A DNA stretch of 64,000 nt from contig CAVWDI010000006.1 of the NCBI GenBank assembly GCA_963753725.1, positions 1 to 64,000 on the forward strand. Direction: 5' to 3'. The position numbers were made by a program, and so were the translations under genes. Shown here piece after piece: positions 27,292 through 35,740 of the stretch. This DNA comes from CAVWDI01 sp963753725. GTDB taxonomy: Bacteria; Chloroflexota; Anaerolineae; Anaerolineales; UBA4823. The notes beneath the pieces are model-generated. The model worked only from the letters and a program-made list of their open reading frames with translations, was not told where the DNA came from and made no database searches. Numbering within the stretch: position 1 is the first letter of the stretch; every line of letters begins with the position of its first letter.

Positions 27292-27648
27292 ATGGTCTGC
27301 CGGCTCCTGAAGAAATACCTCCGCCGATCGCGTCGTGGAGCATCCTTTAGGGTAGCATCCCCTTTTGGGGACCGGCCGCGTCAGCGTCTCCGTGAGACAT
27401 TGATACCACCCACATTTCCGTCCACTCCCGGAGTTTATCCTGAATGGAATGAAGGACCTACCGCAGCTCTTCTCCGCAAAGAAGCCGGCGACGACCTCCA
27501 CACTATATCCTCATTCCTCGGTCATTCTAACCTCTCCATCACCCAAATCTACCTCCACAAAATCGAAAATCACCAGGATACTTCCTGGTTGAAGGTCGAG
27601 TTCTCTCCTCGGGCTTTCTTGACACAACTTATTGATATTCCTCCCTAA
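27292..27648 (+). pseudogene. Recombinase 3' tail carrying two small inserts
   Basis: The start MVCRLLKKYLRR and the later TAALLRKEAGDDLHTISSFL and GHSNLSITQIYLHKIEN are recombinase. About 75 bp (27327-27400) is inserted before IDTTHIS-like sequence, and a REP-like module (GGAGTTTATCCTGA...TGAAGGACCT) replaces the catalytic RH codons near 27430-27463. The frame stays open through both, so a continuous but non-functional product could be read. The end is frameshifted. Confidence 0.75.
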
Positions 27649-27857
27649 GTGTTTCTTAATTAAATTCGATTGCAGACCTTTTATGAAAAATGTCAACAAT
27701 TTGGAACGATCCTGTTCTTGTTCAGAGAAATTTTGACTTTACAAAGGATTGCTGATGTAAATAGATAGACGCTTACCAAGGGTCCGGAATTTTTAAGTAG
27801 CTTGTAATAACTAACAGAGTTCAAGTAACAATCCTGCATTCTCCCTCTCCATGAAGA

Positions 27858-28403
27858 TCATTCAACAATAATCTCAAAATTCATGGGAATTTTTCTGGCG
27901 AGTGAATCGCCAAACGGGTAAGATTTTTCACATCTTTCCAGCAAGTATTCAATTTGAGCATTTGTTATCCCGGGAGCTTTTAACCAGACTGTGTAGGATA
28001 TTACATCATAACCTGATCCCGATTTATCAAGACCAAAATACGACCGCAAATCATAATGACCATTAGCTTCGATAGAGAGACTTTCAACATCGATACCTAG
28101 TATTGAGGCGTTCAGGATAATCAATTCAACATTGCATGCTGCCAGAGCTGCCAGCAGCATTTGCATCGGGTTTAACTCTTTCACACCGCCTAAATATGTA
28201 ACATTTTCGCCAAAATTGATTTTGGAACGCGATCCTCCCACCCACTCAGCAAAAACAGTTGGGTATCGATCAGCTTCGATAGGTTTTTTTTGAACCCCAT
28301 CCCAATATTTTATTAGTTCGGATACTTTCCCACCATTTATTTTGATTGTTTGATTTATATTTATCTCCGAAGGGATATGGGGATATAGATGAGTATAGTT
28401 AAT
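27858..28403 (-). CDS. OsmC-family protein (start codon unclear)
   Basis: The core matches OsmC/Ohr-type thiol peroxidase relatives: NPMQMLLAALAACNVELI (first Cys) and LLERCEKSYPFGDSL (second Cys). The frame stays open upstream to about 28430 and reads like coding sequence (INQTIKINGGKVSELIKYW...RYPTVFAEWVGGSRSKINFG), but there is no ATG, GTG or TTG at a sensible place. ATT at 28403 is one possibility and GTG 28241 would truncate it. A lost start codon is possible. Function inferred: hydroperoxide or osmotic stress defence. Confidence 0.65.
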   Translation of the reverse strand: MNYTHLYPHIPSEININQTIKINGGKVSELIKYWDGVQKKPIEADRYPTVFAEWVGGSRSKINFGENVTYLGGVKELNPMQMLLAALAACNVELIILNASILGIDVESLSIEANGHYDLRSYFGLDKSGSGYDVISYTVWLKAPGITNAQIEYLLERCEKSYPFGDSLARKIPMNFEIIVE

Positions 28404-28522
28404 CGCTGTATAAAATCTGTCCTAAATTTGTGCTAGTTTCGTATTAATTAGACACCGAAATTGATTGTTTGATTATTACCTTTGAGCACTAAAATTGAAT
28501 TAAGTGTTGTATACTTTTGTCC

Positions 28523-29530
28523 ATGACAGGTAAACTCGATCTAATGCATAAGGCTTTGGATGGTTGTACTCAACTTCTGATCATCCCTCATAACGATCCT
28601 GACCCGGACGCAATCGCTGCAGCAGTGGGTTTACAGTATTTACTTAACGAGATATTCGGGATTTAAATTTATATTAAGTATTGGGGCAATATTGGTAGGG
28701 CGGAGAATAAAGCCTTGGTCAAATATCTGAACCACCCGCTTAAAAAATTTAAACATCAAGATATATATCAAGATATTCCGATTGCGTTAGTTGATACCCA
28801 ACCAGGAACTGGTAATAATCCGTTGCTTAAAGGATTAACAGCCTCAATCGTTATCGATCATCACGCTCTGAAAGATGCTTCATCTAATGCAAAATATGTG
28901 GATGTTAGACCTGAAATTGGGGCCTCAGCGACCATATTGACTGAGTATCTACGAACCGCCGGTCTGGAAATTCCGGCCACACTGGCCACTGCCTTGTTCT
29001 ATGGTATTAAGACCGATACGATGGGATTGGGGCGCAATGCTTCCCAAAGTGATAAAGCAGCTTATTTATACCTGCAGCCTCAAGTGGATGTTGATGCGCT
29101 GGTGCAGATCGAACGCGCTCAAGTTCCGCTAACCGATTTTAAAAGCCTGGATGGTGCAATTCATACTGCTCGGGTGTACGATAATGATTTGGTTATCTCG
29201 TACATTGGCAAAATGAAGTACCCTGATTTAGGCGCCGAAATTGCGGATTTATTAACGAGGCTAAAAGGCGTGAATTTGGTGTTATGTATGGGCACCAATA
29301 AAAGTGATTTAATTTTATCAGTACGGTCTCGCAGTCAACAAATTCGAGCAGGCAAATTGGTACAGCATATTATTGGAGACCTGGGAACCGCAGGAGGTCA
29401 CGGCACGATGGCTGGGGGACAGATTCGATTGTCTTCAACAGATCCGGAATTGTTGGTTGATCAGCTTTCGAAGGAAGTTCTTCAATATATCAAGGGCGAC
29501 GATTTTTTGGTCGGGAAACCATTCATTTAA
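28523..29530 (+). pseudogene. DHH/DHHA1 phosphoesterase interrupted by one TAA
   Basis: ATG 28523 starts MTGKLDLMHKALDGCTQLLI, followed by IPHNDPDPDAIAAA (metal-binding motif I). A TAA at 28664-28666 stops it. The same frame then continues to 29530 (KYWGNIGRAENKALVKYLN..., IPIALVDTQPG, ASIVIDHHAL with the DHH motif, VRPEIGASATILTEYL, and a DHHA1 end GTAGGHGTMAGGQI). One substitution explains the split of an otherwise normal ~335-residue nanoRNase/pAp-phosphatase-like enzyme. The second part lacks motif I and should be inactive alone. Confidence 0.8.
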
Positions 29531-29551
29531 GAAAAGGGGTAAAATCGGTTT

Positions 29552-29988
29552 TTATCCGGTCGGGACAAATAATATCGGTATATTTGTTTTAGCTCGAACA
29601 ATGTAGTTGGAAATACTGCCAAATCGCCAGCGTATTGAATGGGTCCAACCATGCGAACCAATAATTATCAAATCGCAATGACTGGATTTTGCATATTCAA
29701 GGATTTCGAACGGCAGGTTGCCTAGCGATCAATCTTAGTGGTTACAGTTAAGCCTTTTTCTCGCAAATCTTCAGCGATATCATCTAAGTAATACTGAGCA
29801 TAATCATCCAATTGCCCCACCGCTTCCTCAACCATTGTGGGAAGTGCTCTGAGTGTTGGGCGTAAATGTGCAATTACCTTGATTAATACTACTTCTGCCT
29901 TATGTAGTTCAGCTTCTTCAGTCAATATAGACAGGACTTTTTCAACAGTTTCAGATTCATCTAAAGGAACTAAAATACGCTTGAACAT
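29552..29988 (-). pseudogene. Universal stress protein, frameshifted
   Basis: From ATG 29988 the minus strand reads MFKRILVPLDESETVEKVLS ... KAEVVLIKVI ... KGLTVTTKIDR, then stop at 29722. The frame one base over continues GNLPFEILEYAKSSHCDLII, IGSHGWTHSIRWRFGSIS and NYIVRAKTNIPILFVPTG to TAA 29552-29554. A single frameshift splits a normal ~145-residue Usp. It converges on the DHH gene. Confidence 0.75.
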
Positions 29989-30321
29989 TGATAGTTCCCT
30001 CACATTTAATTACCTTATTTGTTAAATTGAAAAGTTAGCAAAATCCACACCTGACCCCGTGCAATTGTTTACATATTAAATAAATGAATATATTAATCCC
30101 CTTCCAGAATATATTCGTATCCTGAACAAGTCTTGCTGTACCAGTGGTTTATTTTCGATTTTGATTTTTGAATTAAACACGGGAAAAAATCCCGATTATC
30201 TTCTTAGCCCCTTTTCTTAAAGGGATAAAAAGATCATCAAATATATGGGTAGATTAATCCTGAGAAATTGAAAAAACCCAGGGCAATTATTAGATAATCA
30301 CAAGGGTTTTCTACCAAAATT
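29989..30321. other. Intergenic, 333 bp, no gene seen
   Basis: AT-rich region between two minus-strand pseudogenes, presumably holding the promoter of the universal stress gene. No clear hairpin or ORF was identified. Confidence 0.45.
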
Positions 30322-30810
30322 TTATTGTCTGAAATTTTTAAATAGGTAAACGATCAACACAACAATAGGGACCGAGAGGAAGAAAAAAATTTTTGCAGCA
30401 TCAATCTTTTTGGTCCGGTTTTCAAGTTCTAAATCCGATTCTTCGGCCAACCTCAAATTGATAACAATTTTGCTAAAATTTTCACCTATTTCCGTCACGG
30501 TTTCGCGAGCGATAATTCTATTATGATCTAGGTGACCATCAATAAATACCCGGAATTATGTAAATCCTGTTATTTGACCATCAGTATTCAAAATAATTTC
30601 CCCCATCCTGCCAATAGATTTTCCATCTTTAGCAGCGATTTGTTTATAGAATAACCGCTGACGCTTGATCCAATCGTCAGGAATTGCAAAATCAGCCACG
30701 TTTACAACAACCTCCGAAAACCTGGTTATAAGAGCATCCTTCCCGACTGTAATAATATGATCTCGGTGTATATATTTGATATTCTTACAAAAAGGTTTGT
30801 ATGCGCGCAT
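30322..30810 (-). pseudogene. PRC-barrel-like protein with C-terminal membrane anchor, one in-frame TAA
   Basis: From ATG 30810: an N-terminal part with VGKDALITRFSEVVVNVADF, then AAKDGKSIGRMGEIILNTDG resembling a PRC-barrel strand pair, then TAA. The same frame goes on FRVFIDGHLDHNRIIARETV ... LELENRTKKIDAAKIFFFLS and ends in a membrane helix (VPIVVLIVYLFKNFRQ, stop 30322-30324). The total is 163 codons. One nonsense change explains the split. PRC-barrel assignment is tentative. Confidence 0.5.
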
Positions 30811-31247
30811 GGATATGGCAACTAAAAAATTTTATGTGTTGTCAAGATAAAGATCCTGTATACACCCCAGTCGCTTGCCTTCTGAAAGGCTGTATACTGG
30901 TTTGCCAATGCAATCTTTTCCCTCGCGCAATCTTTCTCCTGTTATTCATAGAAATACAAATGAAAAGTTAAAAATATTATATAAATCAATCGTATAATTA
31001 TTGTATAAAAGAGCTATCAAATATGCACATTTCAACCGCATACTGTACGAATTTTTGAAGAAATCTAGTATTTTTTTTGCGATGGATGCCGTAGAGATAT
31101 TTGAACAGTAATCAGCCCAGAAGATCAGAGTGATCACCATAATATTCAACCTCCCCTGCATCGTTGAATGCAGTATCGGGTGCCTTGTTGCAGATTATTA
31201 ATTTAATTATTTATGATGTAAGAAGTACTTTTTACAGGAGGTAAACG
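30811..31247. other. Intergenic, 437 bp, no gene seen
   Basis: AT-rich. It separates the decayed block from the orphan regulator and carries that gene's upstream region (AGGAGG at 31237-31242). No RNA gene was recognised. Confidence 0.45.
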
Positions 31248-31931
31248 ATGGAGGTTCTATTATTTTCCCAATATCCGGAAGAGACCGCCGTTCTGAAGCT
31301 GATCCTGCAGCAAGCAGGATTTGTTGTCCGTTCATCAAAAGGTTTAGAATTAGCGATTGAGTCTTGGCCTGAAAGGCCGGCTGATATGGTTCTAATAGCA
31401 CAGTCGGAAGTTGATCCAGATGTAATGAAGCAAATTAAACAAATGCGCATGTACACGGTCATCCCTATTTGTGTTATCACGGACCCGATTCCTGAATACC
31501 TTCAGGTTGATCTTCTGGAAATCGGGACAGATCTGCTGGTCATAAGACCATATGGGTTACGTTTTTTATTAGCTCAAATAAAAGCCTTAATGAGGCGCAG
31601 CGCTAGTGTACCTTTTCACAGTTTGCCAACTTTATCCCAGGCTGATTTGGTCCTTGATCCATCCACTCGTACCGTCAAAGTTGGGGAATGTGATTCCAAA
31701 AGGTTGACTCAGCTGGAATTTCGACTCCTTTATACATTAATGATAAATGTAGGCCAGATCTTGCCGGCAGAAAATATAGTGGAACTAGTTTGGGGATATT
31801 CTGGGGAAGGTAATCGTGTGCTAGTACGCGGCTTGGTGCAGAGGCTTCGTTCAAAAATTGAGCCTGATACCAAAACCCCGCGTTATATAATGACTGAGCC
31901 TGGCATCGGTTATTATTTTAATCATTATTAA
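31248..31931 (+). CDS. OmpR-like regulator with a degenerate receiver domain
   Basis: The 227-residue protein has the response-regulator layout. In the receiver-like part (1-118) the acidic pocket is gone: the first strand ends LLFSQYPEE instead of VDDD, and the usual phosphoacceptor Asp is in MVLIAQSEVD. The DNA-binding domain (~125-226) is normal (SKRLTQLEFRLLYTLMINVG, VWGYSG...GLVQRLRSKIE, TEPGIGYYF). No kinase lies nearby. It is probably an atypical, phosphorylation-independent regulator and is a candidate regulator of the LysW-like island that follows. Confidence 0.8.
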   Translation: MEVLLFSQYPEETAVLKLILQQAGFVVRSSKGLELAIESWPERPADMVLIAQSEVDPDVMKQIKQMRMYTVIPICVITDPIPEYLQVDLLEIGTDLLVIRPYGLRFLLAQIKALMRRSASVPFHSLPTLSQADLVLDPSTRTVKVGECDSKRLTQLEFRLLYTLMINVGQILPAENIVELVWGYSGEGNRVLVRGLVQRLRSKIEPDTKTPRYIMTEPGIGYYFNHY

Positions 31932-31968
31932 TATTTTTTTTATCGGTTTCCCTAGTAACCAATTAATC

Positions 31969-32003
31969 AAAATCCTTCATCTGACTTGGAGGATTTTTTT
32001 TAT
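31969..32003 (+). terminator. Terminator after the orphan regulator
   Basis: AAAATCCT pairs with AGGATTTT across a 13-base loop and is followed by a T-run. Confidence 0.8.
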
Positions 32004-32157
32004 GCCCGCGCAATATACTGATTTATTTTCCTTTACTTGTATAAATATTTATACAGAAATACTCAAATTGGATGCAAAATAATATTCGAATATGACTTAT
32101 TTTAGACAACTGTTGTCTAAAATTGTATTTACAAAAATGAATTGAATGGAGGATGAA

Positions 32158-32349
32158 ATGATATTGGCAGAGTGTCCAAATTGTTGTTCACACATCGAAA
32201 TCAAAGACGTACCCGTTATCGGTCAACAAGTCGAATGCTTTTACTGCGATGTTCAATTGGAAATTACATGGTTATACCCGGTTACCTTAGACTACCCTGA
32301 AAGGCATCTTTCTCTTAAACAAGATGTAGAAGTTCTCGAAGAGCAATAG
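32158..32349 (+). CDS. LysW-like zinc-ribbon protein 1
   Basis: ATG 32158 with GGAGG at 32148-32152 is preferred to ATG 32146. Of 63 residues, C6/C9 and C27/C30 form CxxC pairs spaced as in LysW, followed by the LysW-like strand LEITWLYPVTLDYP. LysW is the amino-group carrier protein of the AAA lysine route; its C-terminal Glu carries the substrate. Here the usual EDWGE end is absent and the tail reads QDVEVLEEQ, so carrier function is unproven. First of six such genes in 6.6 kb. Confidence 0.7.
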   Translation: MILAECPNCCSHIEIKDVPVIGQQVECFYCDVQLEITWLYPVTLDYPERHLSLKQDVEVLEEQ

Positions 32350-32438
32350 CATTATAGATCCCCAAGAAGAGCATCTTTTAGATTCATAAAGCAACACTTC
32401 CAAGTTGAATAATTTTAACTGAAAAAGAGGTAAATTTA

Positions 32439-32651
32439 ATGAAAACAAAAACTAGAATTCGAACCAGGTGTTTGGTATGCGGTGAACCTGTTCATTTCGA
32501 AAAGTATCCCAGATTGGGAGAGATTATTACCTGCCAATTCTGTGATGAAAAGCTTGAAGTCGTTCGATTAGATCCTATAGTTCTTGACTGGCCCTGGGAT
32601 GTTGATATTGCTGTGGAAAATGATTATATTGAAGAAGACCACGGTTATTAG
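32439..32651 (+). CDS. LysW-like zinc-ribbon protein 2
   Basis: The 70 residues contain C11/C14 and C32/C35, then LEVVRLDPIVLDWPWD, the closest match here to LysW (which has LEVVGLDPLRLE after the second CxxC). The tail is acidic (ENDYIEEDHGY) but does not end in Glu. It is 18 bp upstream of the first ATP-grasp gene, echoing the LysW/LysX pairing. AAGAGG-type ribosome binding site. Confidence 0.72.
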   Translation: MKTKTRIRTRCLVCGEPVHFEKYPRLGEIITCQFCDEKLEVVRLDPIVLDWPWDVDIAVENDYIEEDHGY

Positions 32652-32669
32652 CGAATTAACCAGTGCACA

Positions 32670-33875
32670 ATGAACAGCATCCTCTCATATTTAAATCAAA
32701 GGGTTTTCAACGGAGTGTTAAGGGATACATACAAATTGAATTCCGATAGTTATCCTAATATTTCTTCTTTACAAATCGCGTTGGTTGGTAATCTCAAAGA
32801 GAAATTAACCAAAGGTATTTTTGATCCGCCTGATGCTGGAGCTGAATTTGATAGAAACGAGACAATTCAGGCAATTACCGCGGCATTAGAATCCGAGCAT
32901 CACAGCGTAATATACCTTGAGGCAGATAAAAACCTGCCAGGTATGCTCAAATTATTCCAGCCAAATATTTGTTTCAACATCGCTGAAGGTTATAAGTGCG
33001 AAGGAAGAGAAGCGCTCGTGCCAGCGCTGTGCGAATTAATGGGTATTCCATACACTGGTTCCGGGGTGGTGGCAAATGCAATATCTTTAGACAAAACAAA
33101 GACGAAACAAATTTGGAGTAACCTGGGATTACCGGTGGGCGACTTTCAAGAAATTAGATCCTTGGATAGTTTGACGGAAAACTCCATCGAATTTCCAGTG
33201 ATCGTCAAACCAGCCCGGGAGGGAACCGGGATGGGAATCGATAATGGCGCATTGGTGTATACCAAACGTGAGCTATTTTCACGAGTGGATTGGGTACTGC
33301 AAACATATCAAGAACCAGCTCTTGTTGAAGAATACCTGCCAGGACGTGAATTCACGGTAGGGTTTATCGGAAATCAGGGTGACCCTTCACACAGGTTGCG
33401 GCCAGAACTTTATGACCAGGAAGGCTATCACTGGTTTCCAGTACTGGAAATCAATTCGAATATTAGCGTTACCCCGGGTATATATGGACATTATGCGAAA
33501 GAATTCTATATCGGCGAGAGCGGTGCTCCGGATTACTTATGCCCTGCGGAAATATCCGAACAATTGAAGGAAGAATTAATTTATCTGGCAAAACGCGCCG
33601 CACAGGCGATTGATGCGCATGATGTGTCCAGGGTGGATTTCCGCCTCAAGGCTAATGGCGAACCATGTCTTATGGAGATTAATACCCTTCCAGGATTAAC
33701 GCCAAATATCAGTGATTTGTGCTTCATGGCGGATACTGAGGGATTGAAGTACGACACAATAATCACGGAAATTTTACACCTTGCTTTAGAACGATACGGT
33801 CTGTTTTCCTTCGATAACCAGGTCAGGCTGGATCAAAAAGCTGTGTGCGCAGTGCCTGGTAATTTGATTATTTAG
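32670..33875 (+). CDS. ATP-grasp ligase, D-Ala-D-Ala-ligase-like
   Basis: The 401-residue protein has the ATP-grasp layout: pre-ATP-grasp domain with FNIAEGYKCEGREALVPALC and GIPYTGSGVVANAISLDKT (Ddl-like), the nucleotide-binding lysine in VIVKPAREGTGMGI, VEEYLPGREFTVGF, and metal-binding residues in VDFRLKANGEPCLMEINTLPGLTP. These match D-alanine-D-alanine ligases and related peptide ligases. It directly follows a LysW-like gene, so it may ligate an amino acid to that carrier or to another amino acid; this is inference. Intact. Confidence 0.82.
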   Translation: MNSILSYLNQRVFNGVLRDTYKLNSDSYPNISSLQIALVGNLKEKLTKGIFDPPDAGAEFDRNETIQAITAALESEHHSVIYLEADKNLPGMLKLFQPNICFNIAEGYKCEGREALVPALCELMGIPYTGSGVVANAISLDKTKTKQIWSNLGLPVGDFQEIRSLDSLTENSIEFPVIVKPAREGTGMGIDNGALVYTKRELFSRVDWVLQTYQEPALVEEYLPGREFTVGFIGNQGDPSHRLRPELYDQEGYHWFPVLEINSNISVTPGIYGHYAKEFYIGESGAPDYLCPAEISEQLKEELIYLAKRAAQAIDAHDVSRVDFRLKANGEPCLMEINTLPGLTPNISDLCFMADTEGLKYDTIITEILHLALERYGLFSFDNQVRLDQKAVCAVPGNLII

Positions 33876-34097
33876 TATAAATCCATCGAACATTAGAATT
33901 TATCATCTGGGATCATAAAACGTTAAAAATTTATACATAAACGCTGAATTTTATACTGAATTAATATCAATTTCCCACAGGATTTATACAACATTTCGGT
34001 ATACTGATTTGGATATATAGAAATGTTTTTTGAGAACTGGTTGGGTTATTTTCACAATATATTTGAAAATATCGGGATTTTCTAAGGTATTGATGAA

Positions 34098-34511
34098 ATG
34101 AAAAAAATTGAATGCCCTGTCTGCGGGAATTTAGTTCAGTATTCAGGGAAACTCTTTGAGGGTCAAATATTTTCATGTCCAGCATGTGAATCAATGATTG
34201 AAGTAATCTTGACAGACCCCATAGAGTTGGATGTATATCATTATGAGGGAGAAGAGCTGATTTTCGGAACTAACAATCCGAATAACTACGTCAAAAAAGA
34301 TATGATCAGATGTACGCGCTGTAGAAAAATGATATATCCCCCAAAGAAATTATGGATTGGTGATCTGGTAACTTGTTTTGCTTGCGGAAACGAACACCAG
34401 GTGGTTGGTTTGAATCCGGTCGAATTAGATATTCCTTATGATGGGTCGGATTTCGACTTAATGGATGAGGATTTTGAGGGTAGTTCCTACGACTTATATA
34501 AAGAAATTTAG
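34098..34511 (+). CDS. Tandem (double) LysW-like protein
   Basis: The 137-residue protein holds two modules: residues ~5-48 (IECPVCGNLVQYSGKLFEGQ, IFSCPACESMIEVILTDPIE) and ~72-118 (IRCTRCRKMIYPPKKLWIGD, LVTCFACGNEHQVVGLNPVE). Each has two CxxC pairs and a following L/T-x-P-I/V-E-L-D strand. Tails after both modules are acidic (YEGEELIF; DFDLMDEDFEG). Fusion of two modules in one chain is unusual for LysW-type proteins. ATG 34098 has only a weak site upstream. Confidence 0.72.
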   Translation: MKKIECPVCGNLVQYSGKLFEGQIFSCPACESMIEVILTDPIELDVYHYEGEELIFGTNNPNNYVKKDMIRCTRCRKMIYPPKKLWIGDLVTCFACGNEHQVVGLNPVELDIPYDGSDFDLMDEDFEGSSYDLYKEI

Positions 34512-34625
34512 CCCTGATCGTCAATAGATTTGAGAATAAGTTTATCCATTTTAGTAATCACTTTTCGATGGAAGATAATCTTTCCAATTGACCCGATTTA
34601 TGCTGTATTTTGAAAGGAGATGAAC

Positions 34626-34694
34626 ATGGCTAAGGAAAAGAAAGATAAAAAAGGCAAGAAAGACAAGAAAGATAAGAAGAGCAGCAAGAAGTAG
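34626..34694 (+). CDS. Lysine-rich micro-protein (22 aa)
   Basis: GAAAGGAGATGAAC places a strong ribosome binding site before ATG 34626. The product is almost only Lys, Asp and Gly (MAKEKKDKKGKK, then DKKDKKSSKK). A 14-bp perfect hairpin follows at 34709. The short length and simple composition leave doubt, but the site spacing and terminator support a real micro-gene. Possible nucleic-acid-binding or carrier-like role; no family known. Confidence 0.45.
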   Translation: MAKEKKDKKGKKDKKDKKSSKK

Positions 34695-34708
34695 GTAACA
34701 TGCTGGAA

Positions 34709-34744
34709 GGAGAAACCCCAATCTATTTTAATTGGGGTTTCTCC
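34709..34744 (+). terminator. Strong hairpin terminator
   Basis: GGAGAAACCCCAAT (34709-34722) pairs perfectly with ATTGGGGTTTCTCC (34731-34744) over an eight-base loop. No long T-run follows, but the stem is strong. Confidence 0.75.
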
Positions 34745-34762
34745 ATATGCAGGAAATTGAAT

Positions 34763-34802
34763 GGGGCTGCGAAAAAGCCCCGCTTGAGCCGGCCGCCGGC
34801 TC
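34763..34802. repeat. Two further adjacent hairpins
   Basis: GGGGCT/AGCCCC (34763-34781) and GAGCCGG/CCGGCTC (34786-34802, three-base loop) lie between the terminator and the GreA-like gene. They could be transcription attenuator elements or further terminators. Confidence 0.5.
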
Positions 34803-34850
34803 ATCCAAAATCCCTACCACTGATTGAAAATATGGGTGAAACGGAATATG

Positions 34851-35333
34851 GTCCTGACCGAAAATACACAGATAAAGATCACATATTTAACCGAACGGGG
34901 ATTTGAAAAGTTAAATAGTGAGCTCGAGTTCTTGCACAATGAAAAAAGACTGGAGATCGCAAAAAACCTGCGCGATGCCGCTGACGACAACGATCTGGCG
35001 GAAAACAATGAATATATGCTTATCAAATATGAACAGTCCATTATTGAAGGACGCATAAGTGAACTTGAGAGATTGTTGAGTTGGGTCGATATAATCACGC
35101 CAGGAAGCGACCAGGGTACGATACGGCTGGGGAGCACAGTGACTATTCAGGAGGATGTTTACCCTTCTGACACTTATACCATAGTAGGAACTGCTGAAGC
35201 GAATTCTCGAAACGGCATGATCTCCGACGCATCACCACTGGGTAAATCTCTGCTGAAACATCAAGTTGGCGATGTAATTGAAGTGCTTACGCCGGATGGA
35301 TTGATCAAATATAAAATTCTAAGCGTTAGTTGA
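34851..35333 (+). CDS. GreA/GreB-like transcription factor
   Basis: The N-terminal coiled coil (ITYLTERGFEKLNSELEFLH, AKNLRDAADDNDLAENNEYMLIKYEQSIIEGRISELE) has the acidic tip DNDLAENNEY that in GreA enters the RNA polymerase channel. The C-terminal FKBP-like domain follows (IRLGSTVTIQEDVYPSDTYTIVG...SPLGKSLLKHQVGDVIEV). The likely start is GTG 34851 (VLTENTQIK); an ATG in frame at 34824 is also possible. Length is near the usual ~158 aa. Placement of a Gre-like factor inside the LysW-like island is unexpected. Confidence 0.85.
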   Translation, partial: VLTENTQIKITYLTERGFEKLNSELEFLHNEKRLEIAKNLRDAADDNDLAENNEYMLIKYEQSIIEGRISELERLLSWVDIITPGSDQGTIRLGSTVTIQEDVYPSDTYTIVGTAEANSRNGMISDASPLGKSLLKHQVGDVIEVLTPDGLIKYKILSVS

Positions 35334-35362
35334 GATTCTTAATTTTTGACAGGCGATTTGAA

Positions 35363-35593
35363 ATGAAATCAAAAAAAAGGGTTGAATGCCCAACCTGCAG
35401 GGAAACTTTTCATTTGGAAAGTTGGTTAAGGATTGGTAATCAAGTTTTATGCCCTTATTGTGAGGAATTACTCGAAATCGTTAAATTAAATCCTTTCACT
35501 CTCGCTTGTGCGTATTCGACCAATTGGAGAGAATTTCAAGGAGAAGATTGGGACGGGACCGTTTCGCGAAAACAGGTTTCACGCCATCACTGA
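35363..35593 (+). CDS. LysW-like zinc-ribbon protein 4
   Basis: ATG 35363 gives 76 residues: VECPTCRETFHLESWLRIGN, VLCPYCEELLEIVKLNPFTL and a tail with QGEDWDG before a basic end. The internal GEDWDG recalls the EDWGE terminus of LysW but is followed by 13 more residues, so it cannot work the same way without processing. Close paralogue of 36409-36660 (both LCPYCEELLE). Confidence 0.7.
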   Translation: MKSKKRVECPTCRETFHLESWLRIGNQVLCPYCEELLEIVKLNPFTLACAYSTNWREFQGEDWDGTVSRKQVSRHH

Positions 35594-35740
35594 AAAATTT
35601 GGAATTCTCTTTTGTAACTGAAAATTGGATTCTTTTCTTTTAATTAAAATTTCGACGACAGGATGTCGTTTCAAAATTATTGTATCTAAGGAATAAATTG
35701 ATCCCAGTAATCTTATTCATCTGGATCATATGAGGCGTTT

